Numbered from the stretch's first letter, positions 26,845 to 34,750 are shown. The stretch: DNA of 64,000 nt from Nostoc sp. CHAB 5844 (GCF_020829595.1 NZ_JAIVFW010000038.1:1-64000); one strand, 5' to 3'. Numbers and translations: made by a program. The notes: a model not told the origin generated them from the letters alone.

Positions 26845-27010
26845 GCGCTCGCACACTCTACAATACTTCTTAGCAAGAGCGATCGCACCTCATCAAGTTT
26901 TTGCCGTCGGTAATTTGTAAATTAGCTACCAAGCGCTCGCACACTCTACAATACTTCTTAGCAAGAGCGATCGCACTTCATCAAGTTTGGAATGCAAGTA
27001 ATTTGTAAAC
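26845..27010. repeat. 88-bp tandem direct repeat with Uma2-tail remnants
   Basis: Units begin GCGCTCGCACACTCTACAAT at 26845 and again at 26933. Each then contains AAGAGCGATCGCAC and a degraded Uma2 tail ending GTAATTTGTAA. The first tail reads like QVFAVGNL, the second like QVWNASNL. HIP1 octamers are part of each unit. No functional gene remains. Confidence 0.65.
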
Positions 27011-27023
27011 TTCCGTAGATTTT

Positions 27024-27051
27024 GTTGGGTGGAGCGACAGCGCAACCCAAC
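27024..27051. repeat. Palindromic repeat before xisH
   Basis: GTTGGGT and ACCCAAC arms, 7 bp each, flank a 14-base centre. This is a common type of short cyanobacterial intergenic palindrome. It lies about 40 bases before the xisH start. Confidence 0.45.
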
Positions 27052-27092
27052 CTACTGGCTTAAAATGTTAAGTAAATCAGAAAACTTTAAAG

Positions 27093-27509
27093 ATGGCAGC
27101 TAAAGATAAATTTCATGCTGTGGTTAGAATTGCTTTAGAAAAAGAGCAGTGGAAGATAACCGATGATCCCCTACGACTAGAAGTTGGTGGAACTAAGTTT
27201 GAAATAGATTTAGGTGCAGAGCAACTGATAGCCGCAGAGCGAGGTGAAGAAAAAATTGCAGTTGAAATTAAAACATTTCTGAGTGATTCACCACTAACAG
27301 ATTACCATGCGGCGTTAGGACAATTTTTGAATTATCGGCTTGCCTTAGAAGTCAGTGATTCAGATCGTATTCTCTATTTGGCAGTGCCAATAAGTATTTA
27401 TGAAGCTTTTTTCAAGCGAGAATTTGCTCAAACATCTGTGGAGAGATATCAGATTAAACAAATTATTTTTGACCCAATTCAAGCGGTAATTGTGCAATGG
27501 ATACCTTAG
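27093..27509 (+). CDS. xisH: XisH family protein
   Basis: The 138-aa protein matches the XisH family: MAAKDKFHAVVRIALEKEQW, VGGTKFEIDLGAEQLIAAER, KIAVEIKTF and YHAALGQFLNYRLAL. The DLGAE and EIK acidic/basic positions look like a PD-(D/E)xK nuclease core. XisH, with XisI and XisF, is required for developmental excision of the fdxN element in Anabaena; many cyanobacteria have solitary xisHI pairs with unknown function. Its stop overlaps the xisI start by 13 bases. No excision element is seen here. Confidence 0.9.
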   Translation: MAAKDKFHAVVRIALEKEQWKITDDPLRLEVGGTKFEIDLGAEQLIAAERGEEKIAVEIKTFLSDSPLTDYHAALGQFLNYRLALEVSDSDRILYLAVPISIYEAFFKREFAQTSVERYQIKQIIFDPIQAVIVQWIP

Positions 27510-27832
27510 AATCTTATCGCAATATCATTCAGTCGTTGTTGACGGCTTATGCTGCTATTCCAATAGCGAATGGTAAGATTGATTGTTACACCGTTTTTGA
27601 TACAAAACAAGACCATTACATGGTTATGAATGTAGGATGGGATGGTCATCGGCGAGTTTATGGTTGTGTTTTACATTTGGATATTAAGCAGAAAAAAATT
27701 TCGATTGAGCAGAATATGACGGAAATGAGAGTAGCTCAAGAACTTGTAGAGCGAGGGGTTCCAAAAGATGATATTGTTTTAGGATTTCAAGCTCCTGAAA
27801 TGCGGGAATATACGGGCTATGGAGTTTTTTAA
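27497..27832 (+). CDS. xisI: XisI family protein
   Basis: The 111-aa protein matches the XisI family: MDTLESYRNIIQSLLTAYA, DHYMVMNVGWDGHRRVYGC, HLDIKQKKISIEQN, ELVERGVPKDDIVLGF, and the C-terminal YTGYGVF. It is the obligate partner of XisH, overlapping it by 13 bases. Its molecular role is unknown; in Anabaena the pair controls directionality of DNA excision. Here it lies about 330 bases before the DGR template repeat, on the opposite strand. Confidence 0.9.
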   Translation: MDTLESYRNIIQSLLTAYAAIPIANGKIDCYTVFDTKQDHYMVMNVGWDGHRRVYGCVLHLDIKQKKISIEQNMTEMRVAQELVERGVPKDDIVLGFQAPEMREYTGYGVF

Positions 27833-28165
27833 TGACCTGCATCTCATTTGTTGGGTTTTATGCAAACAACCTATGAAAGATGGCGATCGCACACTTCATA
27901 ACATAAACTCTGAGCCGTCGTAGGTTGGATGTCATTGCAAGGAGGAAAGACGCAGCAATCGCATTGATTCAATGTGAGTTGCAGAATTTGGCGCTCGCAC
28001 TCACAAATTTAATTGAGCCGGACAACTGTTCGACTTTGCAGCCTACCAAGCTATCCGACTCAGTTTTATATTCGGAGATTGTTGTCAACCTCACTGGATT
28101 AAGCCTGGACTCTTATTAGGTACTCCCGATAAATTCCCATTTACCAGTTCTGACACAAAAGAGTA
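27833..28165. other. Intergenic region between xisI and the DGR
   Basis: It contains a HIP1 octamer (27883-27890), part of a palindromic element (GTCATTGCAAGGAGG near 27940, related to the element at 32432) and no credible gene. A 64-codon frame at 27925-28119 is made largely of repeat sequence and was not called. Confidence 0.45.
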
Positions 28166-28290
28166 CTGCGCCGCACAACCACAACCCGAAAACCCACGTT
28201 GTTGTTCCTGTTGTCACGCGCGTTCCTGTTGCGATTCGCCGAACGGCAATTCCTGGGATTGTTGTTCCACGAACCACCGCGAAGCAGTCG
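28166..28290 (-). repeat. DGR template repeat (TR)
   Basis: This 125-bp copy of the target gene's 3' end matches bases 29823-29947 with no gaps. On the minus strand the TR is rich in AAC/AAT and AGG codons (e.g. TGG AAC AAC AAT CCC). All 15 internal differences from the variable repeat are at template adenines; a sixteenth lies at the boundary (28288). The GC-rich 3' part (GTGGGTTTTCGGGTTGTGGT onward) is identical in both and would hold the homing initiation site. It lies just downstream of the RT gene and would be copied from its transcript. Confidence 0.95.
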
Positions 28291-28314
28291 GTGTCGCCTA
28301 ACCCAATCTTAAAA

Positions 28315-29376
28315 TTAACACGATACGTTATACATTAAACTACTAAATATTTGCTGGCGCAGTTGCCATGTATCACCGTGCTTTAAGTGAGCAATCCAAC
28401 TTTGTAGAGATTGAGTCAATTTTTCAGCTTCAATTTTACCTTCATGATAGTCTCTCAGCATTCGCCGTAATCTTTTTCTCGCCAAACGTAGATTATCACT
28501 GCGTACACGAATCTGGTTTGGTAAGATGCGAAAACCGACAAAGTTTGCTCCATGTTTTGCTTTAAATAATTGGCTTTTGATTGGATGAATTTTAAGTCTT
28601 AAATTAATCAGATATTCTTCAATTTTAACTCTGGCTGTTTCTAAAAATTCTTGCTCATCTGAAAATAAAGCAAAATCATCAACATAACGAATATATTTAG
28701 ATGCTTTAAGTTGTTCTTTCACGAAATAATCAAACTTATTTAGATAGACGTTAGCAAAAAACTGGCTCGTTAGATTGCCAATTGGTAAGCCACATCGTCT
28801 TTGCAACGGCATTAATAAATTATCACCTGGAAAGTAATGAATTACTGGTTCTTGGAAATTACTATTATCAATAATTGTATTAATTAGACAGAGTGTATTA
28901 GGGCATTTGATTTTACGATATATGAGTGACTTTAAAATTTCATGGTCGATACTCGGAAAATATTTACGAATATCAGCCTGGAACACATAACGACTAGAAC
29001 GAGCAAATGTAGTAAAGCGGCGCAAAGCACGATGAGAGCCAAACCCAACACGGTTGGCGTATGAATCACTAATAAATGTGCGTTCAAATATAGGAACAAT
29101 TATGTTACATAAAGCATGATGTACAACTCTATCACGATAGGGAGCCGCCGAAATCATGCGTGGTTTAGGTTCGTAAATTTGAAATGTTTTATATGTTCCC
29201 GGACAGTATGTTTTTGACTCTAATTCTGCTTGCAATTGAAATAGCTCTTGCTCTAGATTGTAGTTAAAGACTAAAACATTTTCTCGGAAACGTTTGCCTT
29301 TTTGGGCTTTGTGGGCTGCTGATAATAAGTTATCAAATGCTATAACTTCGCTCCAAAGATTACCGTATCTTTTCAT
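28315..29376 (-). CDS. DGR reverse transcriptase
   Basis: The 353-aa reverse transcriptase shows [12 protein letters not shown] (motif with catalytic Asp, about 133-143), [17 protein letters not shown] (196-212) with the SQ signature typical of DGR enzymes, and YVDDFALF (231-238) with the catalytic Asp pair. A thumb-like basic C-terminus ([14 protein letters not shown]) follows. It has no maturase or HNH domain, against a group II intron origin. It should make error-prone cDNA at template adenines and replace the variable repeat. Its start overlaps the avd gene by 17 bases, and the template repeat lies 24 bases after its stop. Confidence 0.94.
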   Translation of the reverse strand: MKRYGNLWSEVIAFDNLLSAAHKAQKGKRFRENVLVFNYNLEQELFQLQAELESKTYCPGTYKTFQIYEPKPRMISAAPYRDRVVHHALCNIIVPIFERTFISDSYANRVGFGSHRALRRFTTFARSSRYVFQADIRKYFPSIDHEILKSLIYRKIKCPNTLCLINTIIDNSNFQEPVIHYFPGDNLLMPLQRRCGLPIGNLTSQFFANVYLNKFDYFVKEQLKASKYIRYVDDFALFSDEQEFLETARVKIEEYLINLRLKIHPIKSQLFKAKHGANFVGFRILPNQIRVRSDNLRLARKRLRRMLRDYHEGKIEAEKLTQSLQSWIAHLKHGDTWQLRQQIFSSLMYNVSC

Positions 29377-29719
29377 TCACGTCTCGGTTTTTTTGTTGTT
29401 TTATCCAGCCACCTAAATCGATGCCAATATCATTTAATAGCTTTTGGGCATATTCGTAACGTTCTGTTTTAATTAGGTTAAATTCTAAAAGTAGGCGAGT
29501 TTGATAACGTAAGATATCTAGCTTACTATTCAAAGATTCTAAATAAATTAATTTCTGTTTAGCGTATCGTGCTACGATTAAAACATCAAGTAAGTTGTAT
29601 AGTTCTGTAATAATCCGATTTGCCAACAATAATTTATGATCTCTGGGGAGGCGGTTTAAAATCGGCACGTACCACTTGATTAAATCGTAAGTCTTCTGTA
29701 TTATAGGTAAATCACTCAT
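29360..29719 (-). CDS. avd: DGR accessory variability determinant (Avd)
   Basis: The 119-aa mainly helical, basic protein has the four-helix-bundle pattern of Avd/23S rRNA-insertion-like proteins: [59 protein letters not shown] and [18 protein letters not shown]. In characterised DGRs Avd forms a ring that binds nucleic acid and the reverse transcriptase and is needed for mutagenic homing. It lies between target and RT genes and overlaps the RT gene by 17 bases. Confidence 0.9.
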   Translation of the reverse strand: MSDLPIIQKTYDLIKWYVPILNRLPRDHKLLLANRIITELYNLLDVLIVARYAKQKLIYLESLNSKLDILRYQTRLLLEFNLIKTERYEYAQKLLNDIGIDLGGWIKQQKNRDVNEKIR

Positions 29720-29734
29720 CCGTAAAATCTAAAA

Positions 29735-29756
29735 AAATTTGATCGCGCTTCGCGCG
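29735..29756 (-). terminator. Hairpin plus T-run between DGR target and avd
   Basis: On the minus strand CGCGC-GAA-GCGCG (29756-29744) forms a 5-bp GC stem with a 3-base loop, followed after ATCAAA by a run of T. It lies about 57 bases after the target stop and just before avd. It could attenuate transcription into avd-RT, or be the stem-loop that some DGRs use near the variable repeat for target recognition. Confidence 0.45.
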
Positions 29757-29812
29757 GGGTAAGAAGGGTAAAGAAAAAATTGCAGAGGGCTAAAGGCCAA
29801 GAGTGTAAAGTG

Positions 29813-31867
29813 CTAAGAAGCCCTGCGCCGCACAACCACAACCCGAAAACCCACGTAGTTGAACCAGTTGTCACGCGCGAGCCTGCCGCGATCCGCCGAA
29901 CGGCAAAACCAGGGATAGTTGCCCCACGAACCACCGCGAAGCAGACGAGAAGGATTATCATTATCAACTAGCCATGAACTGCCGTCTGTTGGCGCATTAT
30001 TATAATTTTTGTGCCACTCATCCTGACACCATTCCCATACATTACCACACATATCAAATAAACCAAAGGGGTTTGCAGAGAATTTTCCCACATCAGTTGT
30101 TTGCTGTCGATATTCACCCTTTGGGCCTTGAGCATAATTGCCTGGGTACGTTTTTCCTTGATACTCCCAGTCTGTTCCTCGGTAATTCGCTAAATCTGTG
30201 GTTACTGTTTCGCCACAGTAAAACGGCGTAGTTGTTTTCGCACGACAAGCATATTCCCATTCCGCCTCACTGGGTAAGCGATAGATTTTGCCTGTTTTTT
30301 TTGATAGTCTGGCGCAAAACTCAACTGCATCATTCCACGAAACACATTCTACAGGACGGTTAGCACCTTTAAAATTGGATGGGTCGGGATTTAAATCAAT
30401 ATTTACTTTATCAAACCCAGCCACGGCTCTCCATTGGGCTTGGGTGACGGGAAATTTACCCATGAAAAAGGGTTGAACGGTGACGGTGTGTTGTGGACTT
30501 TCAGAGTCATATCGTCCTTCCTCACTCTCTGGCGAACCCATGAGAAATTTACCGCCAGGAATCTCCACCATTTCCAGAACTACGCCATTACCTAATTCTT
30601 CGGCAAAAAACTCAGCGCGTCCCCGACTGCGGTTGATTTCGCAGCTTTTTTTCCCCATTCCTAAAAACCCAGATGATTTGAGGGTGATGGTAGCCGAGTC
30701 AAATTCAAAATTCCGAGTTTGAATATCTGGAGATGATTTTTTGTTTTGTTGTTCTTGGTGTAGTCGTTCGGCTTCTTGTTGTCTTTGATATTCGATTTCT
30801 TTCGGGGCAAATACTCGTTGTTCTATCGGTGCGACATCTTCATCTCGCAGACTTAAGATATTTTGTAAATATTTTAAATCATTGCGGTCTTTGGGACTAG
30901 GAGGATATTTTTTGATCTCAGACAAAGCTTGCTCATAAGTTTGCAATTTTTCCTGGCGTTTGCGATAAGGTTCAAAAACCTCAAATTCAATTGCGTTCGT
31001 ATCATCAACAGATAATCCCCAATTATTCCGCAACACGTTTAATGAGATACGTTTAACTCCAGAAATCTCTCCTTCATCCTCCAGAGCAATTTTCTCAACT
31101 TCCTTGCGATACTTCAGTTGAGGATCATCCTTGGGTGACTTTGCCAGAATAATCGGCTCACCCTTTTTGATGTAATATAGCTCTGGTGTCATGGCGGGGG
31201 ATGCTTCTTGCACTTTGCTTTTGGCGTAGTCGTGCAATTCATCTACCGCAATTAAACCATCTTCATCTTTGTCGGCTGCTCCTTTCTCAATCCCTTCTAC
31301 GAGATAATGAGTATAAATCGACAAGTCTAAACCATCAGATTCAAACGCATATTGTGTAGAAGTCGTAGCTGTGAGAATTGCTCTACCCTCACCGCCTAGT
31401 TGCTGTTGCAGGTCAATATTACCACTATCTTTGGTTGTCAAACCTTTGGCAAAAGCAGCACTAAAACAGCAATCTAAAATTACCACTTGTCGCTTAGATT
31501 TGCTGTCGTTCATGTATCTGTGTACACTTGTCGCAGCTACGGCTGTGGGAAGAACTAATGTTCCCTTGTTTTTCTTGGTGATGGAACTTGAGAAGTAAAA
31601 ATCACCACTGCCGATTGTTATACCATGACCAGAAAAGTAGAAAAGTAGTAAGTCTTCTTTCTGGCGATCGCCACACAAGTTATAGATAGCATCTTCCATC
31701 TCTTGACGTTGAGGATTTTTTAGCACTTTGACATCATCAAAACCACCCATTTCCGGGTTGAGCAAAACTCGCTGCATTGCTTCAACATCATTCACTGCAT
31801 TAGGTAGCGGTGCTAATGTCGGTTCTTGATATTCGCTAATCCCGATTAGCAGTGCTACTTTAGCCAT
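29813..31867 (-). CDS. DGR target: caspase-like protease with C-terminal FGE/C-type-lectin-fold domain
   Basis: The 684-aa protein has an N-terminal peptidase C14 (caspase/metacaspase-like) domain, about residues 1-225, with His81 in YFSGHGI and Cys134 in LDCCFSA. A canonical EF-hand loop DKDEDGLIAVDE (199-210) follows, suggesting calcium control. A charged middle region (about 240-410) contains coiled-coil-like EYQRQQEAERLHQEQQ. An FGE-sulfatase domain (about 430-684) shows EIPGGKFLMGS, FPVTQAQW, RLPSEAEWEYACRA, GNVWEW and RGGSW. Residues 641-681 are the DGR variable repeat. The gene overlaps the upstream EACC1-like gene by 8 bases. It is probably a sensor-protease whose recognition surface is diversified. 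Confidence 0.92.
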   Translation of the reverse strand: MAKVALLIGISEYQEPTLAPLPNAVNDVEAMQRVLLNPEMGGFDDVKVLKNPQRQEMEDAIYNLCGDRQKEDLLLFYFSGHGITIGSGDFYFSSSITKKNKGTLVLPTAVAATSVHRYMNDSKSKRQVVILDCCFSAAFAKGLTTKDSGNIDLQQQLGGEGRAILTATTSTQYAFESDGLDLSIYTHYLVEGIEKGAADKDEDGLIAVDELHDYAKSKVQEASPAMTPELYYIKKGEPIILAKSPKDDPQLKYRKEVEKIALEDEGEISGVKRISLNVLRNNWGLSVDDTNAIEFEVFEPYRKRQEKLQTYEQALSEIKKYPPSPKDRNDLKYLQNILSLRDEDVAPIEQRVFAPKEIEYQRQQEAERLHQEQQNKKSSPDIQTRNFEFDSATITLKSSGFLGMGKKSCEINRSRGRAEFFAEELGNGVVLEMVEIPGGKFLMGSPESEEGRYDSESPQHTVTVQPFFMGKFPVTQAQWRAVAGFDKVNIDLNPDPSNFKGANRPVECVSWNDAVEFCARLSKKTGKIYRLPSEAEWEYACRAKTTTPFYCGETVTTDLANYRGTDWEYQGKTYPGNYAQGPKGEYRQQTTDVGKFSANPFGLFDMCGNVWEWCQDEWHKNYNNAPTDGSSWLVDNDNPSRLLRGGSWGNYPWFCRSADRGRLARDNWFNYVGFRVVVVRRRAS
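29823..29947 (-). repeat. DGR variable repeat (VR)
   Basis: This is the last 41 codons of the target gene. Relative to the template repeat, asparagine/arginine codons have become Gly, Tyr, Trp, Phe, Asp, Leu and others: AAC to GGC twice, AAT to TAT, TTT and GAT, AGG to TGG twice, AAC to CTC, TTC and TAC. No change falls at a template base other than A. The repeat's 3' end stops 7 bases before the stop codon. Confidence 0.95.
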
Positions 31868-32264
31868 CGTTGCTGTTTTGTCTGTTTTTGGCGTTGTTCA
31901 ATAAAGCCTCGGTTTGCTCGATGAGAGATATAAAATCTTCTTTGCTACTGGCTTTCACCTTGATTTTTTCACCGTAGGCTTCTACTTCGACTTCAAAAGT
32001 TTTATTAGACAACCGACCTAAAAATTCAAATACAGGCTTGACGATAGCTGGATTAATTAATGCTTTGAATGTTCCCAAAGAGAAACCACCCAAAGCTTTA
32101 GAATCTTTTGGTACTTCTGTGACTGCAACTACATCTGCCTCTTCTACCCCGTCTACTTCTCTTAGCTGGGGAAGCAAATTCTGTACTTCTGCTTGTAATT
32201 CACTGTCGTCTAAGTCCGGTTCAACCAGGGAAATTGTTACCTGAACGTTAGATTTCGTTACCAT
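31860..32264 (-). CDS. EACC1-like small partner of the DGR target
   Basis: The 134-aa protein has a strand-helix start (VQVTISLVEPDLDDSELQAE), an acidic loop ending DSKALGGFSLGTFKAL, a hydrophobic helix (IVKPVFEFLGRL) and two strands (FEVEVEAYGEKIKVKA) followed by a C-terminal helix. This arrangement resembles the effector-associated constant component EACC1 described computationally in conflict systems with caspase-like effectors; the match is by eye and tentative. Its stop overlaps the caspase-FGE start by 8 bases, so the two are almost certainly coupled. Confidence 0.6.
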   Translation of the reverse strand: MVTKSNVQVTISLVEPDLDDSELQAEVQNLLPQLREVDGVEEADVVAVTEVPKDSKALGGFSLGTFKALINPAIVKPVFEFLGRLSNKTFEVEVEAYGEKIKVKASSKEDFISLIEQTEALLNNAKNRQNSNDG

Positions 32265-32431
32265 ATAAACCGTTTAAATATAATTTAGAGTATTTTTAAA
32301 TAATTGTATCGGTTAATTGCTGATAAATCCTAAAGCATCCCACCCGCTTTACGGTATTCTCCTCTTATCAACTACAGTGTATACACAAGTACTATCTGCA
32401 TGGGTTTCAAGCTTTTTATCCCCCTTAAATT

Positions 32432-32508
32432 GTCATTACGAGTGCAGCGAAGTAATCGCATAATCGTCTAGTTTTTGCGATTGCTTCGTCGTTCCTCCTC
32501 GCAATGAC
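32432..32508. repeat. Palindromic intergenic element
   Basis: Arms GTCATTACGAGTGCAGCGAA (from 32432) and TTCGTCGTTCCTCCTCGCAA ending GAC (to 32508) form a long imperfect inverted repeat around a 15-base centre. Partial copies occur near 27937 and 33405. It resembles widespread bacterial CATTGCGAG-type palindromes. Confidence 0.6.
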
Positions 32509-32629
32509 TTCGAGGGTGATGGAAAGGAAATAGTGCATGAAGATGTAGAAATTCAACAGGGGATGGAGAAATTAGAGGATGTTTTAAAAGTCCTCTCGTT
32601 GGTAGCACAATATTTGAGATCCCCCTAAA

Positions 32630-32648
32630 TCCCCCTTCAAAAGGGGGA
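32630..32648. repeat. CCCCCTT/AAGGGGG hairpin repeat
   Basis: TCCCCCTT and AAGGGGGA arms enclose a 3-base loop. The surrounding 'ccccctaaat' and 'ggttccccccttttcaaggc' are typical of a very common cyanobacterial intergenic repeat. With the element at 32432 it fills most of the 520-base gap 32265-32784; no gene is seen there. Confidence 0.55.
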
Positions 32649-32784
32649 CTTTGACTCCGGTTCCCCCCTTTTCAAGGCTAGGGGTGATCTTAAGTGACTA
32701 AAATCACAACCGAACACTTTTCAAATAACCTCTTAGAGGCACTGTTAAAATAATCAATAAAAGTCACATCTAGGAGAAAAAGCA

Positions 32785-33354
32785 ATGACAGTTGCAGCCA
32801 CTAAAAAGATGACTTTTGAAGAATTTCTTAATTATGACGATGGGACGGATAATTTATATGAATTAGAAAATGGAGAATTAATTCCCGTGTCATCCGAGAG
32901 TGATATTAATCAACGGATAGCGATGTTTTTAGTTAGTTTTTTCTTGCAACTGGGAATTCCATCTTATCGATTACGGATGAAAGCAGAGGTAGCTGTTCAT
33001 AGCCAAAAGGTGGGGGTACGTGTGCCTGATTTGGTGGTATATTCTGAGGAGTTAGCCCAGGTAATGCAAGGAGCTACACGCTCTTTGATTTTAATGGATA
33101 TGCCGCCGCCTTTGTTAGTGGTTGAAATTGTCAGCCCAAATCAGGAAAATCGGGATTATCGCTATAAAAGATCGGAGTATGCAGCAAGGGGAATTGCAGA
33201 GTATTGGATTGTTGATCATATCGCCCAAAAGGTGACAGTGTTGGAATGGGTGGAGGGATTTTATGATGAACGAGTTTATGAGGGAGAAAGTGCCATTGCT
33301 TCTACAATTTTTGCTAATCTTCAGTTAACTGCGGCTGAAGTTTTGCAAGGATAA
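32785..33354 (+). CDS. Uma2 family endonuclease
   Basis: The 189-aa Uma2/DUF820 protein starts MTVAATKKMTFEEFLNYDDG and has LYELENGELIPV, VRVPDLVVYSEEL, PPPLLVVEIVSPN (active-site acidic strand) and KRSEYAARGIAEYWIVDH. AGGAG lies about 9 bases before the ATG. It is a more diverged relative of the two copies at 24868 and 25882, not a recent duplicate. It marks the right end of the accessory island. The function is a presumed PD-(D/E)xK nuclease; targets are unknown. Confidence 0.87.
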   Translation: MTVAATKKMTFEEFLNYDDGTDNLYELENGELIPVSSESDINQRIAMFLVSFFLQLGIPSYRLRMKAEVAVHSQKVGVRVPDLVVYSEELAQVMQGATRSLILMDMPPPLLVVEIVSPNQENRDYRYKRSEYAARGIAEYWIVDHIAQKVTVLEWVEGFYDERVYEGESAIASTIFANLQLTAAEVLQG

Positions 33355-33404
33355 GATGTTAAGTACTTATGCAAAAATATTTATATATTGCAAGAAGCCT
33401 AAGC

Positions 33405-33500
33405 CTCTGGGATTGCTTCGTTCCTCTCTTCTCCTAACCCAGACGCTGCGCGAACGAGACGCTACGCGTAGCTTGCTTCTCCGAAGGAGTACGCAATGAC
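33405..33500. repeat. Nested interspersed repeats
   Basis: GATTGCTTCGTTCCTCTC on the left and ACGCAATGAC on the right are the two ends of the palindromic element seen at 32432. Between them is a second repeat type with GACGCTGCGCGAACGAGACG, the palindrome GCTACGCGTAGC (33461-33472) and TTCTCCGAAGGAG. One repeat appears to have entered the other. HIP1 octamers follow at about 33540-33570. Confidence 0.55.
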
Positions 33501-33652
33501 AAATGTACAATTAATTTTGCACGACTACTTAATAGATTTTGCGATCGCATTTGTGATTGTTGCGATCGCAAAAGTGAGTGTAACTTACCTATAAATCTAT
33601 AAAGTGTAAAGTGTGAGATTTCAGACTTCATACTTCACACTTCATACTTCAT

Positions 33653-34750
33653 TTACGGTTCAACCAAATTTTCTAATCCTTGAGTTACCGTAGCTGATTC
33701 AATTTTGTCGCCAGCTTTGAGTTTATCTAAGACATCTTTGCCTTCTGTTAGATAGCCAAAAACTGAGTAACGTCCATCCAACAAGTTACGTCCTGCGGGG
33801 GTGAGTTCTGGTTCAAACAAAAAGAAGAACACTTGCGATGAACCGCCATTAACTTGAGTTTCGGGACGTGCCATTGCCAATGCACCAAAGGACGAAAAAG
33901 GTAAAACTGGCATATCTAGATAACGACCAGCATCTTCTAAAGTAATGCCGTAGGTTGGTGCTTTATCACCTTCTGCCAAAATCTCTAAAGGAACTGCTCG
34001 GTATTTGCCCGTTTTTGGGTCAATAAAACCTTGTTCCTTGCCTGGGGGGTCGCCAGTTTGCAACACGTAGGATTCTTCAGAACGAGTAAATTCTAACCCA
34101 TTATAAAAACCCCTTTGTACTAAATCCACAAAGTTACCAGATGTGACTGGTGCGCTGTAACCATCCACAACAACACTTAAGTCGCCTTTATTGGTTTTAA
34201 ATTCAATGGTGGCACGGCCTTTGAGTTGGGGTAAATTACTGTACTCGTCAGGTACTTCAAAGGGAAATTCTTTCACCATTGACTCTTCTAGTAAAGAAAC
34301 TAAATTCAGCAGTTTATTTTTTTCTTGCAGAATTTGTTCTTTATCTTTAGTTTGTGTCAATTCTTGCAGTTTAGCCACACCTGATTTTAACTCCGTAACC
34401 CACTTTTCTGCTTGGGGTTGGCGCTCTTCGGGGACGCTTGCTAAGATTTGTGAAGGCTTATCGAGAACACGAGATGCTTTACTAAGGTCTTTGGAGATAG
34501 CGCCCCAGCGTCGATTTGCCCGCAACTGGCTAGAGATATCTTCTAAACTGGCTTGTAGTTGCCGTATCGGTTCATTTTTAATCGGGAGTGCGTACCGCAA
34601 CAAAGCTTTGCCGTCGGTAATTGCATTGCCAGATGGCAAAGCGGCATAACTGGAGGGTGTCCAGCCTGCTGTATTGATGCCTAAAAATATTGTTACCAAC
34701 AGTATTATTATTAGGCTGGACTTTAGCCAGGATTTGATGATCTTAAACAT
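33653..34750 (-). CDS. Cyclophilin-type peptidyl-prolyl isomerase (TLP40-like)
   Basis: The 365-aa protein has an N-terminal hydrophobic export signal (SLIIILLVTIFLGINTAG), a helical region (about 60-175, rich in LEEI/KLQELTQTKDKEQ) and a C-terminal cyclophilin domain (about 185-360) with VVDGYSAPVTSGNFVDLVQRG (visible as SGNFVDLVQRGFYNG), GALAMARPETQVNGGSSQVFFFL and YSVFGYL. This layout matches the TLP40/PPIase family of the thylakoid lumen or periplasm; it should isomerise prolyl bonds during folding. It is divergent from efp. Confidence 0.88.
   Translation of the reverse strand: MFKIIKSWLKSSLIIILLVTIFLGINTAGWTPSSYAALPSGNAITDGKALLRYALPIKNEPIRQLQASLEDISSQLRANRRWGAISKDLSKASRVLDKPSQILASVPEERQPQAEKWVTELKSGVAKLQELTQTKDKEQILQEKNKLLNLVSLLEESMVKEFPFEVPDEYSNLPQLKGRATIEFKTNKGDLSVVVDGYSAPVTSGNFVDLVQRGFYNGLEFTRSEESYVLQTGDPPGKEQGFIDPKTGKYRAVPLEILAEGDKAPTYGITLEDAGRYLDMPVLPFSSFGALAMARPETQVNGGSSQVFFFLFEPELTPAGRNLLDGRYSVFGYLTEGKDVLDKLKAGDKIESATVTQGLENLVEP

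Noticed and set aside
27925-28119. 64-codon open frame before the DGR
   Set aside because: Made of repeat-like sequence (CATTGCAAGGAGG) with no recognisable product.
28315-29376. Group II intron maturase
   Set aside because: The RT lacks maturase and HNH domains and has the DGR-type IGNLTSQ motif plus a TR/VR pair.
29780-29971. 63-codon plus-strand frame across the variable repeat
   Set aside because: It is the antisense of the DGR variable repeat; the minus-strand target gene explains this region.
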